Position numbers and translations under genes: made by a program. From NCBI RefSeq assembly GCF_000265295.1, contig NC_018002.1, forward strand, positions 1,240,001 to 1,304,000: a DNA stretch of 64,000 nucleotides, in the 5' to 3' direction. Below, piece after piece: positions 35,203-45,761 of this stretch. Source of the DNA: Sulfurospirillum barnesii SES-3. Its GTDB lineage: Bacteria > Campylobacterota > Campylobacteria > Campylobacterales > Sulfurospirillaceae. The stretch's first letter is position 1, and each line of letters starts with the position of its first letter. The notes under the pieces are model-generated. The model saw only the letters and a list, made by a program, of their open reading frames with translations, did no database searches and was not told the origin of the DNA.

Positions 35203-36372
35203 TTATTTGTAGTTTTCAACAAATGCTTTAATACGCCCAATACCATCTTTAATAGTAGCATCATCGGTTGCAAATGAGAATCTAAAGTACCCATCACTTC
35301 CAAACCCAAGACCAGGAACCACTGCAACACCCGTTTCTTCAAGAAGTTTAGAGCAAAATTTCATGGAATCATTTTCAACGGCTTTGGTGTTTACATAAAG
35401 GTAAAACGCACCTTCTGGCTTCATAACGGAAAGACCTTTAATGTTATTGAGTAAATCATATGCCATATTTCGACGTCTTTCAAATGCAGCACGCATCGTT
35501 TCAATATCAACGTCTACATCCCCATTGAGTGCAGGAATCGCCGCTTTTTGCGTAATTGTGTTAATGTTTGATGTACTTTGACCTTGAAGATCAACAATGG
35601 CATCGACAATCTCTTTGATAGGACAGGCAAGATAGCCAAAACGCCAACCTGGCATTGCAACAGATTTGCTAAGACCATTCACAGTAATGGTACGATGAAA
35701 CATATCTTCACTAATAGACGCAACAGAGGTAAAGGTTAGATTGTCAAATAAAATCTTTTCATACATTTCATCTGAAACGACTAGAACATTGGTACCTTTT
35801 AAAACTTCTGCTATGGCTTCTAAATCACTTTTTGAATAGACTGCACCTGTAGGATTAGAAGGGGTATTAAATAAAAGCACTTTTGTTTTAGGCGTAATTG
35901 CAGCTTTTAATTGGGCAGGTGTGATTTTAAAATCACTGGACTCATCCGTTTCAATATACACAGGCGTTCCCCCTGAATATTTAACAATTTCAGGATAAGT
36001 GACCCAATAAGGAGCAGGAATAATCACTTCGTCACCTTCATCAATAATGGCTTGAAAAATGTTAAACAAAGAGTGTTTAGCACCCACATTCACAACAATT
36101 TGAGAAGGTTTATAATCAAGGTTGTTTTCACGCTTAAGTTTACCTGCAATGGCTTTAAGCACTTCAGGTGTGCCAGCAACAGCTGTGTATTTTGAGCAAC
36201 CGTGTTGGATCGCTTCAATCGCAGCATCTTTTACACCTTGAGGTGTATCAAAATCGGGTTCACCCGCAGAAAAGCTTAAAATATCTTTTCCTTGAGCTTT
36301 AAGATCTCTTGCCAAAGCGGTAATGGCCAAGGTTAAAGAGGGTGATAAAACTTGAATTCTTTGTGACAGCAT
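35203..36372 (-). CDS. aspB: Aspartate aminotransferase (class I)
   Basis: PLP enzyme exchanging the amino group between aspartate and 2-oxoglutarate. The 389-residue length and class I-gamma features are clear: SFSAGEPDFDTP, KYTAVAGTPEVLKAI, PAPYWVTYPEIV, NTPSNPTGAVYS, VVSDEMYEKILFD, the PLP Lys in NGLSKSVAMPGWRFGYLA and the substrate Arg in GYFRFSFAT. It precedes nothing on the same strand within 100 bases and sits downstream of cysE, as in C. jejuni (aspB-cysE-speA). Confidence 0.92.
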   Translation of the reverse strand: MLSQRIQVLSPSLTLAITALARDLKAQGKDILSFSAGEPDFDTPQGVKDAAIEAIQHGCSKYTAVAGTPEVLKAIAGKLKRENNLDYKPSQIVVNVGAKHSLFNIFQAIIDEGDEVIIPAPYWVTYPEIVKYSGGTPVYIETDESSDFKITPAQLKAAITPKTKVLLFNTPSNPTGAVYSKSDLEAIAEVLKGTNVLVVSDEMYEKILFDNLTFTSVASISEDMFHRTITVNGLSKSVAMPGWRFGYLACPIKEIVDAIVDLQGQSTSNINTITQKAAIPALNGDVDVDIETMRAAFERRRNMAYDLLNNIKGLSVMKPEGAFYLYVNTKAVENDSMKFCSKLLEETGVAVVPGLGFGSDGYFRFSFATDDATIKDGIGRIKAFVENYK

Positions 36373-36441
36373 GAAGATTTCCCCTGTAAAAATATCGTGC
36401 TGATTATATCAAAAAATTAACCTATTTCTTCCAAAAAAATT

Positions 36442-37155
36442 TTATTCTTTGACCGATTCGAGGTAGCATTTATAAATGGTTTCTAGCTCATCATCTTTTA
36501 CTTTTGCATCATGATGGCTGTTTAAAACAGCTTCTTCTAAAATCTTAATCCGTTTAAACATATAAATAAAAAGCTCTTTATTAATGTCAGGAATTTTATT
36601 ATGTGCCATAGGATTTTTATCACGCCCTTTTTCAATGATACGAGCGGGGATTCCCACGGCTGTAGAATCATTTGGAATGCTTTTAACCACAACGGAATTT
36701 GATCCAATACGGCAATTTTCTCCAATACTAATATCACCCAAGACTTTGGCTCCTGAACCAATCACCGTTTTATTGCCAATGGTTGGATGGCGTTTGACCC
36801 CTCTATCCAAACTAACACCCCCCAATGTGACGCCTTGATAAATCAAGACATCATCACCCACAATAGCTGTTTCTCCAATAACAACACCAAAAGCATGATC
36901 AAAAAAAACACGGCGACCAATGGTACATGCAGGGTGAATATCAATATTAGTGATTATCTGAGAAACACCCATAATGACACGAGCAATCCTTTTAAATCCC
37001 TTTACATGTAACGCATGAGCCATACGGTAATTGACCAATGCCCAAACACCAGGATAATTGAAAAAAAGCTCTATTTTAGAGTTAATTGCAGGGTCTTGTA
37101 AAAGCGGTTGAGAAAAGTCCTCTTTGATTTGCCCCCACAAAGAAATATCACGCAT
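36442..37155 (-). CDS. cysE: Serine O-acetyltransferase
   Basis: Acetylates serine for cysteine synthesis. An N-terminal helical domain (IKEDFSQPLLQDPAINSKI) is followed by a left-handed beta-helix: DIHPACTIGRRVFFDHAFGVVIGETAIVGDD, VTLGGVSLDRGVKRHPTIGN and GIGSNSVVVKSIPNDSTAVGIPARI-type repeats, with the catalytic His in FDHAFG. I prefer the ATG at 37155 (RDISLWGQ), since the earlier ATG at 37170 lies further inside speA. A palindrome copy (37002-37011) encodes Leu-His-Val. The C-terminal ~60 residues form an added helical tail. Confidence 0.9.
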   Translation of the reverse strand: MRDISLWGQIKEDFSQPLLQDPAINSKIELFFNYPGVWALVNYRMAHALHVKGFKRIARVIMGVSQIITNIDIHPACTIGRRVFFDHAFGVVIGETAIVGDDVLIYQGVTLGGVSLDRGVKRHPTIGNKTVIGSGAKVLGDISIGENCRIGSNSVVVKSIPNDSTAVGIPARIIEKGRDKNPMAHNKIPDINKELFIYMFKRIKILEEAVLNSHHDAKVKDDELETIYKCYLESVKE

Positions 37156-39001
37156 TGTTCGTACCTTCATTATTACTATTAATGGTTTTAAGATAACCGT
37201 TGTCGTTCAAGAAAAGATAAATCTCACCCAAAATATATTTTTTCTCTTTTTCACTGATAATATCAGACGCTTCAATACGCTCATTGAGATTTTCTTGCAC
37301 TTCTCTAATATCATAATCAAGGTCTTCTAAAATATCACTAATACTTTGTGATTCAAGAATATTTTTTATTTCAAAACTATCATCATCAATGATAATTGTT
37401 GCTTCTGTTGGATGGGTAAATAAGTTATGTTTCATTCCTAAGACTTCTTGATACGCACCTACAAGAAAAAAGCCTAAGAAATAGTCACGATTTTTAATAT
37501 CTACATCGTGTAAGAAAAGTGGCGTTTCGGTATTAAACCCAATTTCTCCATCACTATCGCAGGTAATATCCCATAAAGAAGCGGAACGTGTGGGTGTTTC
37601 ATCGAGTCTATCCAATGGCATCACAGGGAATGTCTGCTCAATACCCCAAAAGTCAGGTAGGCTTTGAAACAACGAAAAGTTAACCAAATAGCGCTCTTGC
37701 ACACGGTCTTGAATATCTAAAATTTCACTCAATTTTTTATCGGCAATAAGTCCAACCGCTTTTTTAATAATGAGATTCACCAAAATCTCTGTATTGGAGC
37801 GATCTTGCAAATCAATGTAACCCAAATCAAAGAGGGTGAGTAATGACTCCATATGGTCAATACTATCGTGTAAAAACTCTAAGGCATTTTTACGATTCAT
37901 CGTATTAAAGAGGTCAAAAAGTTCTTGCACAAGGGGTGGATTGTTCTCTTTAAGGTGTAACTTTTGATCCGTATACTCTTGAGAAAAGAGTTCCAACACA
38001 GGTGCTACTAAAACTGCATGGTGTGCGGCAACAAAACGACCCGATTCGATAAAAATATCAGGTTCAGAAACATTCTTACGATTGGCAATATCTTTTAATA
38101 AATAAACAACATCGTTGGCATATTCACTTAAGGAGTAGTTTTTGTGCAATGTCGTTTTATGCTGAGAATATTCAACGGCTAAACCACCACCAAGATTAAT
38201 GGCTTTAAGATTCGTAGCTCCCATGCGGCAAAGTTCTGCATAAATATTTCCTGCCTCACGAAGCGCTTTTTTAAGCGGAGCAATATCGGTGATTTGCGAG
38301 CCAATATGAAAATGAATCATCGTAAATTTATCAAGTAAATTGGCATCTCGAATCATATTGACCGCTTCAAGAAGCTCTGTGGATGTTAAGCCAAATTTGG
38401 AGTTAATACCCCCACTTTTTGCCCAAATACCAATACCTGAGCTGTGCAAACGAATACGAAGCCCAATGTTGGGCACACACCCAAAACGATCTTTGGCAAT
38501 AGAAATAATACTCTCAAGCTCATTAAGACCCTCAATGGTTAACGTGATGTTATGTCCCATTTCCGCAGAAATAAAACCGAGCGAAATCATCTCATTGTCT
38601 TTGAAACCATTGACCGTAATAGGAGCATTAGGATTATTATATGCCATGGCTAAAAGAAGCTCTGCTTTAGAACCCGCTTCAAGTCCATAGTTGTATTTTT
38701 CCCCCAAAGAGACAAGATTTTTTACAAAATTTGGAAATTGATTGACTTTAAGAGGATAAACCGCATTAAAACTTCCCTCGTAGCTAAACTCTTTCCTTGC
38801 ATCAGCAAAACTTTTATAAATCATACGAATCTGTTTTTGGATTAAATGAGGAAATCGAAGTAAAATGGGGCCGCGAATACCATCTTTTCGAATTTCTTGG
38901 ATAATTTCCATCAAAGAGGGTTCACACCCTGTATTTACCTTTACTTTACCATCTTCAATAAAGAAGTTGTCATTTCCCCACGTTTTAATACCATAATCCA
39001 A
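37148..39001 (-). CDS. speA: Arginine decarboxylase, biosynthetic
   Basis: PLP enzyme making agmatine from arginine, entry to polyamine synthesis. The 617-residue length matches the SpeA family. The PLP Lys lies in NAVYPLKVNQ near residue 90; other conserved stretches are YGLEAGSKAELLLAM, IGLRIRLHSSGIGIWAKSGG, FHIGSQITD, NLGGGLAVEYS and CDSDGEIG (specificity Cys-Asp-Ser-Asp). It lies 11 bases after hisS and overlaps cysE by eight bases, keeping the aspB-cysE-speA-hisS order. Confidence 0.93.
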   Translation of the reverse strand: MDYGIKTWGNDNFFIEDGKVKVNTGCEPSLMEIIQEIRKDGIRGPILLRFPHLIQKQIRMIYKSFADARKEFSYEGSFNAVYPLKVNQFPNFVKNLVSLGEKYNYGLEAGSKAELLLAMAYNNPNAPITVNGFKDNEMISLGFISAEMGHNITLTIEGLNELESIISIAKDRFGCVPNIGLRIRLHSSGIGIWAKSGGINSKFGLTSTELLEAVNMIRDANLLDKFTMIHFHIGSQITDIAPLKKALREAGNIYAELCRMGATNLKAINLGGGLAVEYSQHKTTLHKNYSLSEYANDVVYLLKDIANRKNVSEPDIFIESGRFVAAHHAVLVAPVLELFSQEYTDQKLHLKENNPPLVQELFDLFNTMNRKNALEFLHDSIDHMESLLTLFDLGYIDLQDRSNTEILVNLIIKKAVGLIADKKLSEILDIQDRVQERYLVNFSLFQSLPDFWGIEQTFPVMPLDRLDETPTRSASLWDITCDSDGEIGFNTETPLFLHDVDIKNRDYFLGFFLVGAYQEVLGMKHNLFTHPTEATIIIDDDSFEIKNILESQSISDILEDLDYDIREVQENLNERIEASDIISEKEKKYILGEIYLFLNDNGYLKTINSNNEGTNNA

Positions 39002-39012
39002 TGTCTTGCTCC

Positions 39013-40221
39013 TTAAAATTCTTCAATAGCGATACTTTTTTCTTCTTTACTTTCCAAATCTTTAATCCAAATCTTCCCACAAGAGAGCTCATCTTCTCCT
39101 ATGCATACACAATATTTTACATCGTTTTTATCTGCAATTTTTAGATGATTTTTTAATGACTTTGCCTCATAACTGCTTAGCACTTTAGCCTCATGACGCT
39201 TACTATTCACCAATGTATACACCTGAGGCAATGCTTCATCGCACAACGCACCTATGTAGTATCCCTCACGAGTTTTTTCAGGCATTTTCACCAAATCCAT
39301 CAAACGCTCAATCCCCATAGCAAAACCAATAGCAGGGGTTGCTTTCCCTTCTAAAAATTCAACCAGTCTATCGTATCTTCCCCCTCCAGCAATGGCACTT
39401 TGCGCACCAATCTCAGAGCTTACAAATTCAAAAGCGGTTTTAGAATAATAATCAAGCCCACGAACAAGCTTTGGATTGACGCTATATTGAATATCAAATT
39501 GATCCAAAATCGCTTTTAATGTACTAAAATCTTCTTTACATGTAACGCATAAATTTTCTACAATTAAAGGCGCATCTGCAAGTAACATTTTGCAGTGCTC
39601 ATTTTTACAATCCAAAACCCGAATGGGATTGGTAAGTTTTCGGCGTTCACAATCTTCACACAGTCCCTCAAGTGAATCTAAAAAACGCACCAACTGACTT
39701 CGATAGTGTGGCATACACGCAGGACAGCCTAATGAATTAATCTCTAGGCTATATTTAATTCCTAGTGCTTCAAACATTGCCTTAAGCATTAAAATAATTG
39801 TTGCATCTTCTCGCACATCGGCTTCCCCAAAACTCTCAACACCAAATTGGTGAAATTGACGTAAACGTCCTTTTTGAGGTCTTTCATAACGAAACATCGG
39901 TCCGTGATAAAAAAAGCGTTTTGTGCCACCAGCTTTGTCATATTTTTGTTGAATAAAAGCACGTACAACGCCTGCTGTTCCCTCAGGACGCAAGCAGACA
40001 TCATTTCCACCTTTATCAGTAAATTGATACATCTCTTTACCCACAATATCACTGCTTTCACCTACGCTTCGTTTAAAGAGTGCTGTTTCCTCTAAAATAG
40101 GTGTCTCAATCAATGTAAATCCATAATTTTGTGCAATGCGTGTACACGTCTTAATAATATACTCATACACTTCATTTTCAGGAGATAAAGTGTCTTTCAT
40201 TCCACGTAAGGCATTAATCAT
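39013..40221 (-). CDS. hisS: Histidyl-tRNA synthetase
   Basis: Charges tRNA-His. Class II synthetase of 402 residues: MKDTLSPENEVYEYI at the N-terminus, motif 2 around RYERPQKGRLRQFHQFGVESFGE, histidine-specific LVRGLDYYSKTAFEF, AIAGGGRYDRL, and motif 3 AIGFAMGIERL, followed by the anticodon-binding domain. The extra CPAC and CEDCERRK/CVTCKED cysteines form a likely zinc-type insertion. A palindrome copy at 39536-39545 supplies the Val-Thr-Cys-Lys of that insertion. It overlaps tmk by eight bases. Confidence 0.94.
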   Translation of the reverse strand: MINALRGMKDTLSPENEVYEYIIKTCTRIAQNYGFTLIETPILEETALFKRSVGESSDIVGKEMYQFTDKGGNDVCLRPEGTAGVVRAFIQQKYDKAGGTKRFFYHGPMFRYERPQKGRLRQFHQFGVESFGEADVREDATIILMLKAMFEALGIKYSLEINSLGCPACMPHYRSQLVRFLDSLEGLCEDCERRKLTNPIRVLDCKNEHCKMLLADAPLIVENLCVTCKEDFSTLKAILDQFDIQYSVNPKLVRGLDYYSKTAFEFVSSEIGAQSAIAGGGRYDRLVEFLEGKATPAIGFAMGIERLMDLVKMPEKTREGYYIGALCDEALPQVYTLVNSKRHEAKVLSSYEAKSLKNHLKIADKNDVKYCVCIGEDELSCGKIWIKDLESKEEKSIAIEEF

Positions 40222-40798
40222 TTAAAAATTCCTCAATCTGTCTGTAAATTGTCTCAATACTTTGAGAAGCATCGACTTCTAAAACCTGAATGGGTAAGGT
40301 TTTTACAATGCGACGCATTATATCTTGAATCTGTAACAAATAGCTTACACCACGCTCTTCAATCGCATCGTGTTCTTTTGCCCCCAAACGCTCTTTGATC
40401 AAAGCTTCATTGGTGAGAAAAAGAACTATTTTTTCAGGATAATTTTCTTCTAATGCCAAACGGTTCATTTGAAGTAAAAAAGCACCATCAATATCGCTGT
40501 GATTAGCACAAGCATACGCAATACCCGATAAAAAGCCTCTATCACTAATCACCAAATGAGTCGTGCGCATAGGTTTTACCACCGTATCATAATGAAAAGC
40601 ACGATCGGCTAAAAAGAGAAAAAGCTCTGCGTTAAACGAACCTTTCAGCTCACCACCTAAGAGTATTTCACGCAGTTTCGTACCTAAGTGGGTTCCTCCT
40701 GGCTCTTTTGTAGCCAAAACATTTTTATTTGATTGAGCAAAAAGCGAAACTTGGGTACTTTTACCTGTCGTATCCACGCCCTCAAAAATTACATACAT
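40214..40798 (-). CDS. tmk: Thymidylate kinase
   Basis: Phosphorylates dTMP to dTDP. The 194-residue protein opens with the P-loop FEGVDTTGKSTQ and continues with ATKEPGGTHLGTKLREILL (DRx/EPGG substrate motif), LFLADRAFHY and VISDRGFLSGIAYA (the DR of the family). The lid region is short. It overlaps coaD by ten bases upstream and hisS downstream. A one-mismatch palindrome (ATACATGTAA) covers its start codon. Confidence 0.93.
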   Translation of the reverse strand: MYVIFEGVDTTGKSTQVSLFAQSNKNVLATKEPGGTHLGTKLREILLGGELKGSFNAELFLFLADRAFHYDTVVKPMRTTHLVISDRGFLSGIAYACANHSDIDGAFLLQMNRLALEENYPEKIVLFLTNEALIKERLGAKEHDAIEERGVSYLLQIQDIMRRIVKTLPIQVLEVDASQSIETIYRQIEEFLND

Positions 40799-41271
40799 GT
40801 AAACCTGCTTTTGATATAAGGTTGAATAATTTCAGGCACTAAATGCCCAACATCACCCCCGTATTTAGCGATAGAACGTACCACAGAAGAACTAATAAAC
40901 GCATTTTTTAGACTGGGCATCAAATAAACGGTTTCAATCTCATTCCACAAAGAAGCATTGGCATAACCCATTTGAAGCTCAAATTCAAAATCACTCACCG
41001 CACGCAATCCCCGTATCATCACACGAATATCTTTCAATTTTGAAAAATTAACCAATAACCCATCAAAAGGTTCAACGTCAACCCCATCCATATCAGCAAT
41101 AGCAACCTTTACCATTTGTACACGAGTCTGAATATCAAATAAAGGGCGTTTTTCTTCAGAGAGCGCCACTGCAACTAAGACTTTATCAAACAGTTTTCTT
41201 GCACGTTTAATCACATCCATATGCCCATTGGTAATAGGATCGAATGTTCCTGGATAAATGGCAACTCTCAT
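40789..41271 (-). CDS. coaD: Phosphopantetheine adenylyltransferase
   Basis: Adenylates 4'-phosphopantetheine in CoA synthesis. Start placed at 41271 (RVAIYPGTFDPITNGH), which overlaps the ubiX stop as ATGA; an upstream ATG adds four residues. Signature motifs are GTFDPITNGHMDVI (T/HxGH nucleotidyl transferase), the RGLRAVSDFEFE stretch and the SSSVVRSIAKYGGDV motif. Length about 160 residues is normal. Confidence 0.94.
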   Translation of the reverse strand: MRVAIYPGTFDPITNGHMDVIKRARKLFDKVLVAVALSEEKRPLFDIQTRVQMVKVAIADMDGVDVEPFDGLLVNFSKLKDIRVMIRGLRAVSDFEFELQMGYANASLWNEIETVYLMPSLKNAFISSSVVRSIAKYGGDVGHLVPEIIQPYIKSRFTCM

Positions 41272-41795
41272 GCACCCTCCCATCGTTTAAACAACGTGTG
41301 TTCAATCCCTAAAAGATCAAACCATTTTCCAATTAAAAAATTCTCCATAGCATCGAGTGTATCATTTTGTGCATAATATCCCAAAACAGGTGGTGCGATA
41401 TGCACCCCTAGCATAGAGAGTTTGAGCATATTTTCTAAGGCAATGGAAGAAAAAGGCATTTCACGAGGAGCAAGTAGAAGAGGGCGCCTTTCTTTAAGCA
41501 TTACTGCTGCGGTGCGTGTGAGTAAATTATCCGCAATACCATGCGTAATTTTAGCTAAAGTGTTCATACTGCAAGGAATAATCACCATAGCATCTGTTTT
41601 AAAGGAACCTGAGGCTGTAATGGCACCAATGTTGTTATCATCAAGTAAAATCGTATTGGATTCTTTATTGAAAACGATCTTTGCATGGTCTGAAATAATA
41701 AGGTATTTTTCAATCTCTAAGGGGAGTGCTTGAACAAATTTTAAACCTAATTCAACCCCACTTGCACCACTAATTCCTATAACTATTCTTTTCAT
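41268..41795 (-). CDS. ubiX: Flavin prenyltransferase UbiX
   Basis: Makes prenylated FMN, the cofactor of UbiD-type decarboxylases. The 175-residue protein has the FMN-binding start VIGISGASGVELGLKFV, GSFKTDAMVIIPCSMNTLAKI (Ser/Cys at the FMN site), ADNLLTRTAAVMLKERRPLLLAPREMPFS and the C-terminal NFLIGKWFDLLGI. The order coaD-ubiX-flgA matches C. jejuni. It overlaps flgA by four bases. Confidence 0.92.
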   Translation of the reverse strand: MKRIVIGISGASGVELGLKFVQALPLEIEKYLIISDHAKIVFNKESNTILLDDNNIGAITASGSFKTDAMVIIPCSMNTLAKITHGIADNLLTRTAAVMLKERRPLLLAPREMPFSSIALENMLKLSMLGVHIAPPVLGYYAQNDTLDAMENFLIGKWFDLLGIEHTLFKRWEGA

Positions 41796-42678
41796 TTGAG
41801 GATGATCGCTTCTTTGGAAGATATGATTTTTGCATTCAAAACCTTACCATGTTCTGTTTTGATTTTTACCACATCACCAATATCAGCATCGCTTAACACT
41901 GTTGCTTCTATTTCTATAATCAATCCTTCCTCTTTAAAAAGTGCCTTGATACGATCTTGTTTCGAAAATAATTTCTTACTACTAAGATGGTAATCTGCTA
42001 AAATTTGACCTGCCTTAAGGCTTCCCTTTACCACAGCACTACGAGGCAATTCTTGTATTAGTGCACGAAGGGGTATAGCGTCTAAATTAAGCCAAATACT
42101 CTCGTAATCATCGTTGTTCAGGATTTTACCGTTATGCAAATTATGTTTTGCTTTAAAAACAAGCGCTTTAGCCTTCATTTCATAAAAAAAATAGAGCTTC
42201 TTTTCTTGATTACCTGTACGAAATTGAGCAAAAAAAGAACCACTGTTTTTACGTAACATTGTATTGGGAATATCAATAAAGAGAAGTTCATAGCGTTCAA
42301 AATCTTCAGGCAATGAAGTTTTTACAAATACATACGGTTTTTCTTCTATGAGAATTGTGGGTGCAAGCTCATGAAACTTTTTAACAAAAGCCTCACTGAG
42401 TATTTCAGCTTTTCCCATCAACGCACAATCACGCTTAAAGGTAACAACACCTTCACTACTATCTATAATAGATATATTATGATCTTGAAAAAAAGTGAGG
42501 ATTGTACTTGAAGAGATAGCATAATGGGCACGTTCTGTTGGAATTTCTAAGATAACACTGTCTGTGCCTTTATACCCAAACAATGAGGCTTTAATGGTTT
42601 TGTCTTCAATGCAATAGTTTTTATCAATATAGAGTGTTTCAGAGAAAGAAGAAGTAAAAAAAAGAAGTAAAAAAAAGA

Positions 42679-42679
<1 letters not shown>
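41792..42679 (-). CDS. flgA: Flagellar basal-body P-ring chaperone FlgA (start unresolved)
   Basis: Periplasmic chaperone for P-ring assembly. The mature protein of about 280 residues ends in an SAF/ChapFlgA domain ([63 protein letters not shown]), and a signal-like stretch [12 protein letters not shown] is read at 42679-42640. No ATG, GTG or TTG lies between the end of tRNA-Gly and this stretch; the only in-frame candidates are ATC at 42679, or GTG 42739 inside the tRNA, or ATG 42775 beyond it. I list the ATC position to avoid the tRNA. Placement after ubiX matches C. jejuni. Confidence 0.75.
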
Positions 42680-42753
<74 letters not shown>

Positions 42754-42826
42754 AAAACGGACGAAATTTTAGCAAAAAAAACCCTTTATGTCAATATTTT
42801 CTGGGTTAATTGTAACACAAAGTGAT

Positions 42827-44452
42827 TTAAACTTTAAAAATAGCAATCTCTTTTTCCAATTCCACGGAAGAATGGTTCAAATCAGAAGAGACATTTAATA
42901 AATTATCAGCAATGGTTTTATTCGCATGGGCTAAGCCTGTTGCTTCATTAACACCTTGGGATAAACGCTCAATTTCCGCTGAAATACTCAGTGCTTTTTC
43001 ATACGATTGAGTTGTAATGTCTAAACTTTTTGCTGTTTTTTCTTTGGTTTCATTCGCCATAGAAGAGATTTGAATGGCATTTTGATTGAGCTGCGCCACT
43101 TTATGGCTATTTTCTTGAATACTCTCACTAGCATTAGAAACACTTTGAACCACAACACTAATGGTCGCATCTATCTCCATCAATGATTTTTGTGTGCGTT
43201 CTGCCAATTTTCTTACTTCATCCGCAACCACCGCAAATCCACGACCATGTTCACCTGCACGGGCTGCTTCAATGGCCGCATTAAGTGCTAATAAATTGGT
43301 TTGATCTGCAATCTCTTTAATCATCTCTAAGACGGAACGAATTTGTGTTGTTTGTTGCGCAAGTTGATTCATTTTAGACGAAATTGCCTCTTCATCATGA
43401 CTGACATGATCAATGCTTTCTACAATCGTATCAAGGGTCATAATCATCTTATCTAACATAGCATAATCTTCTTTCATATATACAGCACTAATTTCAGAGA
43501 TAGAACACGATGCTTGTAACTCTTTATTAATTTGAACGGTCAGAGATTTTACATTTTCAACAATACGATCTTGTTCTTGTGCTGTACGAGTGATTTGATG
43601 TGAAAAATCTTGCATCGTTTGGTTGATTTTTGAATGAGAGACAACGGTTTCTTTCGCTTTGAGCAGGGCTTGCTGAAGGGTACTCAAAAGTGTATTAATC
43701 GTGTGGCTAATTTCGCCAATTTCATCATCGTTTGCAACCACAATAGGACGATTGAGCGCCAAATCTCGTGTAATAAGTGATAAATGTTCACCAATACGTC
43801 GTATACGTCCTACAATATAACGACTCATAATCAATAAGAGTACAGATGAAACCACCAAAACAATGGCAGAAACCCACAAAACTTGATAGTAATTTTGACT
43901 CAACTGCATGCTAATCGTGTGACTGATTTCTTTAACGCGTTGATTGGTAAAGTGTGACATGTTTGCAAAGCGCTCGCTAATATAACGACAGTCTGCCTCA
44001 ATTTCCACCGCCATATCCCCAATATCTTCTCGATGATCAATGCTGTAAAGTTCAGTGATTTCTTTATATTTTGGAACGATTTTTTGAGTATAGCGGGTAT
44101 AGGCTTCATGAAGATTTTGCGACAAAGTAGGGTCTGAAAAAAACTCACTTTTTAATGCTTTTGTAAAAAAAAGTTCCATTTTCTCTTGCGTCACACTCAG
44201 ACGAGTTTTCGCTTGCCCTGTAGGTAAAAATTCGCTGGTGACATAAATAAGATCTTTTAAAATCATATCAAACGTTTCTTGCGCTTTTGTAATTTCAGTA
44301 TCAGGAATAACATTCTTTTCATAAATGGTAACCAGTGAGTTTTTTCCAATAAGACTTGAGTAAATACTAAGATACGAAAGAACCAAAAGCCCAAAAACAG
44401 TAAAACAAGAGATTAAGAGTAATTTCGTTGAAATTTTCATTGCCTTAAGCAT
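42827..44452 (-). CDS. Methyl-accepting chemotaxis protein
   Basis: A 541-residue transmembrane chemoreceptor. Membrane helices at about 10-31 and 190-212 enclose a ~155-residue helical periplasmic sensor of four-helix-bundle type; a HAMP linker follows ([14 protein letters not shown] to about 265). The cytoplasmic signalling tip [25 protein letters not shown] is fully conserved, so it should couple to CheA/CheW. There is no C-terminal CheR/CheB pentapeptide. Ligand unknown. AAAGGA lies six bases before the chosen ATG. It stands alone between tRNA-Gly and moeA. Confidence 0.9.
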   Translation of the reverse strand: MLKAMKISTKLLLISCFTVFGLLVLSYLSIYSSLIGKNSLVTIYEKNVIPDTEITKAQETFDMILKDLIYVTSEFLPTGQAKTRLSVTQEKMELFFTKALKSEFFSDPTLSQNLHEAYTRYTQKIVPKYKEITELYSIDHREDIGDMAVEIEADCRYISERFANMSHFTNQRVKEISHTISMQLSQNYYQVLWVSAIVLVVSSVLLLIMSRYIVGRIRRIGEHLSLITRDLALNRPIVVANDDEIGEISHTINTLLSTLQQALLKAKETVVSHSKINQTMQDFSHQITRTAQEQDRIVENVKSLTVQINKELQASCSISEISAVYMKEDYAMLDKMIMTLDTIVESIDHVSHDEEAISSKMNQLAQQTTQIRSVLEMIKEIADQTNLLALNAAIEAARAGEHGRGFAVVADEVRKLAERTQKSLMEIDATISVVVQSVSNASESIQENSHKVAQLNQNAIQISSMANETKEKTAKSLDITTQSYEKALSISAEIERLSQGVNEATGLAHANKTIADNLLNVSSDLNHSSVELEKEIAIFKV

Positions 44453-44561
44453 TCTTTTCCTTTAACGAGTTCTTTATGCATACAAGCGTCAATGGTAACA
44501 AAAATGAAAAACAAGGTCAAGTTTTTAAAGAAAAAATATAATTTTTTTTACAAAATAAAAC

Positions 44562-45758
44562 TTAAAGTAACAAAATTTTAATCTTTTCATCCACTTCAAC
44601 AGAACGCTTACTCTCATCACTGATCCAAAGAGCATTGCTTCCAACCAAAGGCTTTACCATTCCTGATCCGTACATGTTTTTATCAAAAGCATGAAAAACA
44701 CCCTCGCTAAAAGAGCCTAAAACAAAATTAACACGACCAGAGCGCAGGGCAAAAGTCTCTTTATTAAGCGCATCAATACGTTCAAAGTGAAACACTTTTT
44801 GACCTTGCAATTTTTTTAACACAGGGAGTAAAAATACAAAGGTATTGACATATGCAGCTAAAGGGTTCCCTGGCAGCGATGCCACAAGGGTATCACCCAT
44901 TTGACCCATCATCATAGGCTTTCCAGGCTTAATATTAATACCATGAAAAGAGGCTTCAAAGCCATTTGCCAACAAGGCACGTTCCACAAAATCAGCTTCG
45001 CCCATACTCACACCACCACTGGTGATCACTACGTCGTATTGCTTCATCTGTGTAAAATACGCTGTTGCTGATTCCAAATTATCAGGAATGACACCACAAT
45101 AGTGTGCCTCAAACCCATATTCTTTCAATAAAGAGAGTAAAGCAAGGGCATTAATGTCGTAAATTTCATCTTCACTGGCATTTTCCCACGGTGATTTAAG
45201 CTCATCTCCTGTGGAAAAAATCGCAACATGAAGTTTTTTATAGACCTCCACCATCATGATTCCTTGCGAAGCCAAAAGAGCAATATCTCGGGAATTAAGA
45301 TGCACTCCTTCTTCTAAAAGTATTGTGCCTACATCTGCTTCTTCCCCTTTTAAGCGAAGAGCATTTCCTTTTTTAATCTTCTCAGGTAACCTAACCATGG
45401 TTTCACCGTGTAGTTCGCACATCTCAAACGGCACAATCGTATCCGCATCAAACGGCACTTTTGCTCCTGTCATAATTTTATAGCATTCATTTCCCATCAA
45501 ACACGCATCCACCACACTGCCTGCTAAAATGGTTTTTTTAATGTGCAATTCTCGTAAACCTTCTTTATACGTAAAAGCATAACCATCCATGGCAGCGTTA
45601 TTATACGAGGGAAGATTTTTTTTACATGTAATCTTTTTTGCAAGGGTACGCCCAAGTGCATCAAAAAGACTAACCCACTCTGTATGAGGCTTATCTTTAA
45701 CTAGGGCTAAAGAGCGGATAATAGCGTCATCATAAGAGACAATATCTTCGTACGCCAT
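44562..45758 (-). CDS. moeA: Molybdopterin molybdenumtransferase
   Basis: Inserts molybdenum (or tungsten) into adenylylated molybdopterin. The 398-residue MoeA layout is complete: PSYNNAAMDGYAF, IMTGAKVPFDADTIVP, VAIFSTGDEL, DINALALLSLL, VVITSGGVSMGEADFV, KPGKPMMMGQ and SLPGNPLAAYV, then a C-terminal beta domain. A palindrome copy at 45622-45631 supplies Ile-Thr-Cys-Lys near residue 43. It follows murA by three bases; the pair moeA-murA is also adjacent in C. jejuni. The product serves molybdoenzymes such as formate dehydrogenase or nitrate reductase, not seen here. Confidence 0.93.
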   Translation of the reverse strand: MAYEDIVSYDDAIIRSLALVKDKPHTEWVSLFDALGRTLAKKITCKKNLPSYNNAAMDGYAFTYKEGLRELHIKKTILAGSVVDACLMGNECYKIMTGAKVPFDADTIVPFEMCELHGETMVRLPEKIKKGNALRLKGEEADVGTILLEEGVHLNSRDIALLASQGIMMVEVYKKLHVAIFSTGDELKSPWENASEDEIYDINALALLSLLKEYGFEAHYCGVIPDNLESATAYFTQMKQYDVVITSGGVSMGEADFVERALLANGFEASFHGINIKPGKPMMMGQMGDTLVASLPGNPLAAYVNTFVFLLPVLKKLQGQKVFHFERIDALNKETFALRSGRVNFVLGSFSEGVFHAFDKNMYGSGMVKPLVGSNALWISDESKRSVEVDEKIKILLL

Positions 45759-45761
45759 GGC

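Noticed and set aside
42656-42676. T-runs in flgA as a phase-variation switch
   Set aside because: The runs are downstream of any possible standard start and the frame is open; slippage cannot create a start because none exists in any frame there.
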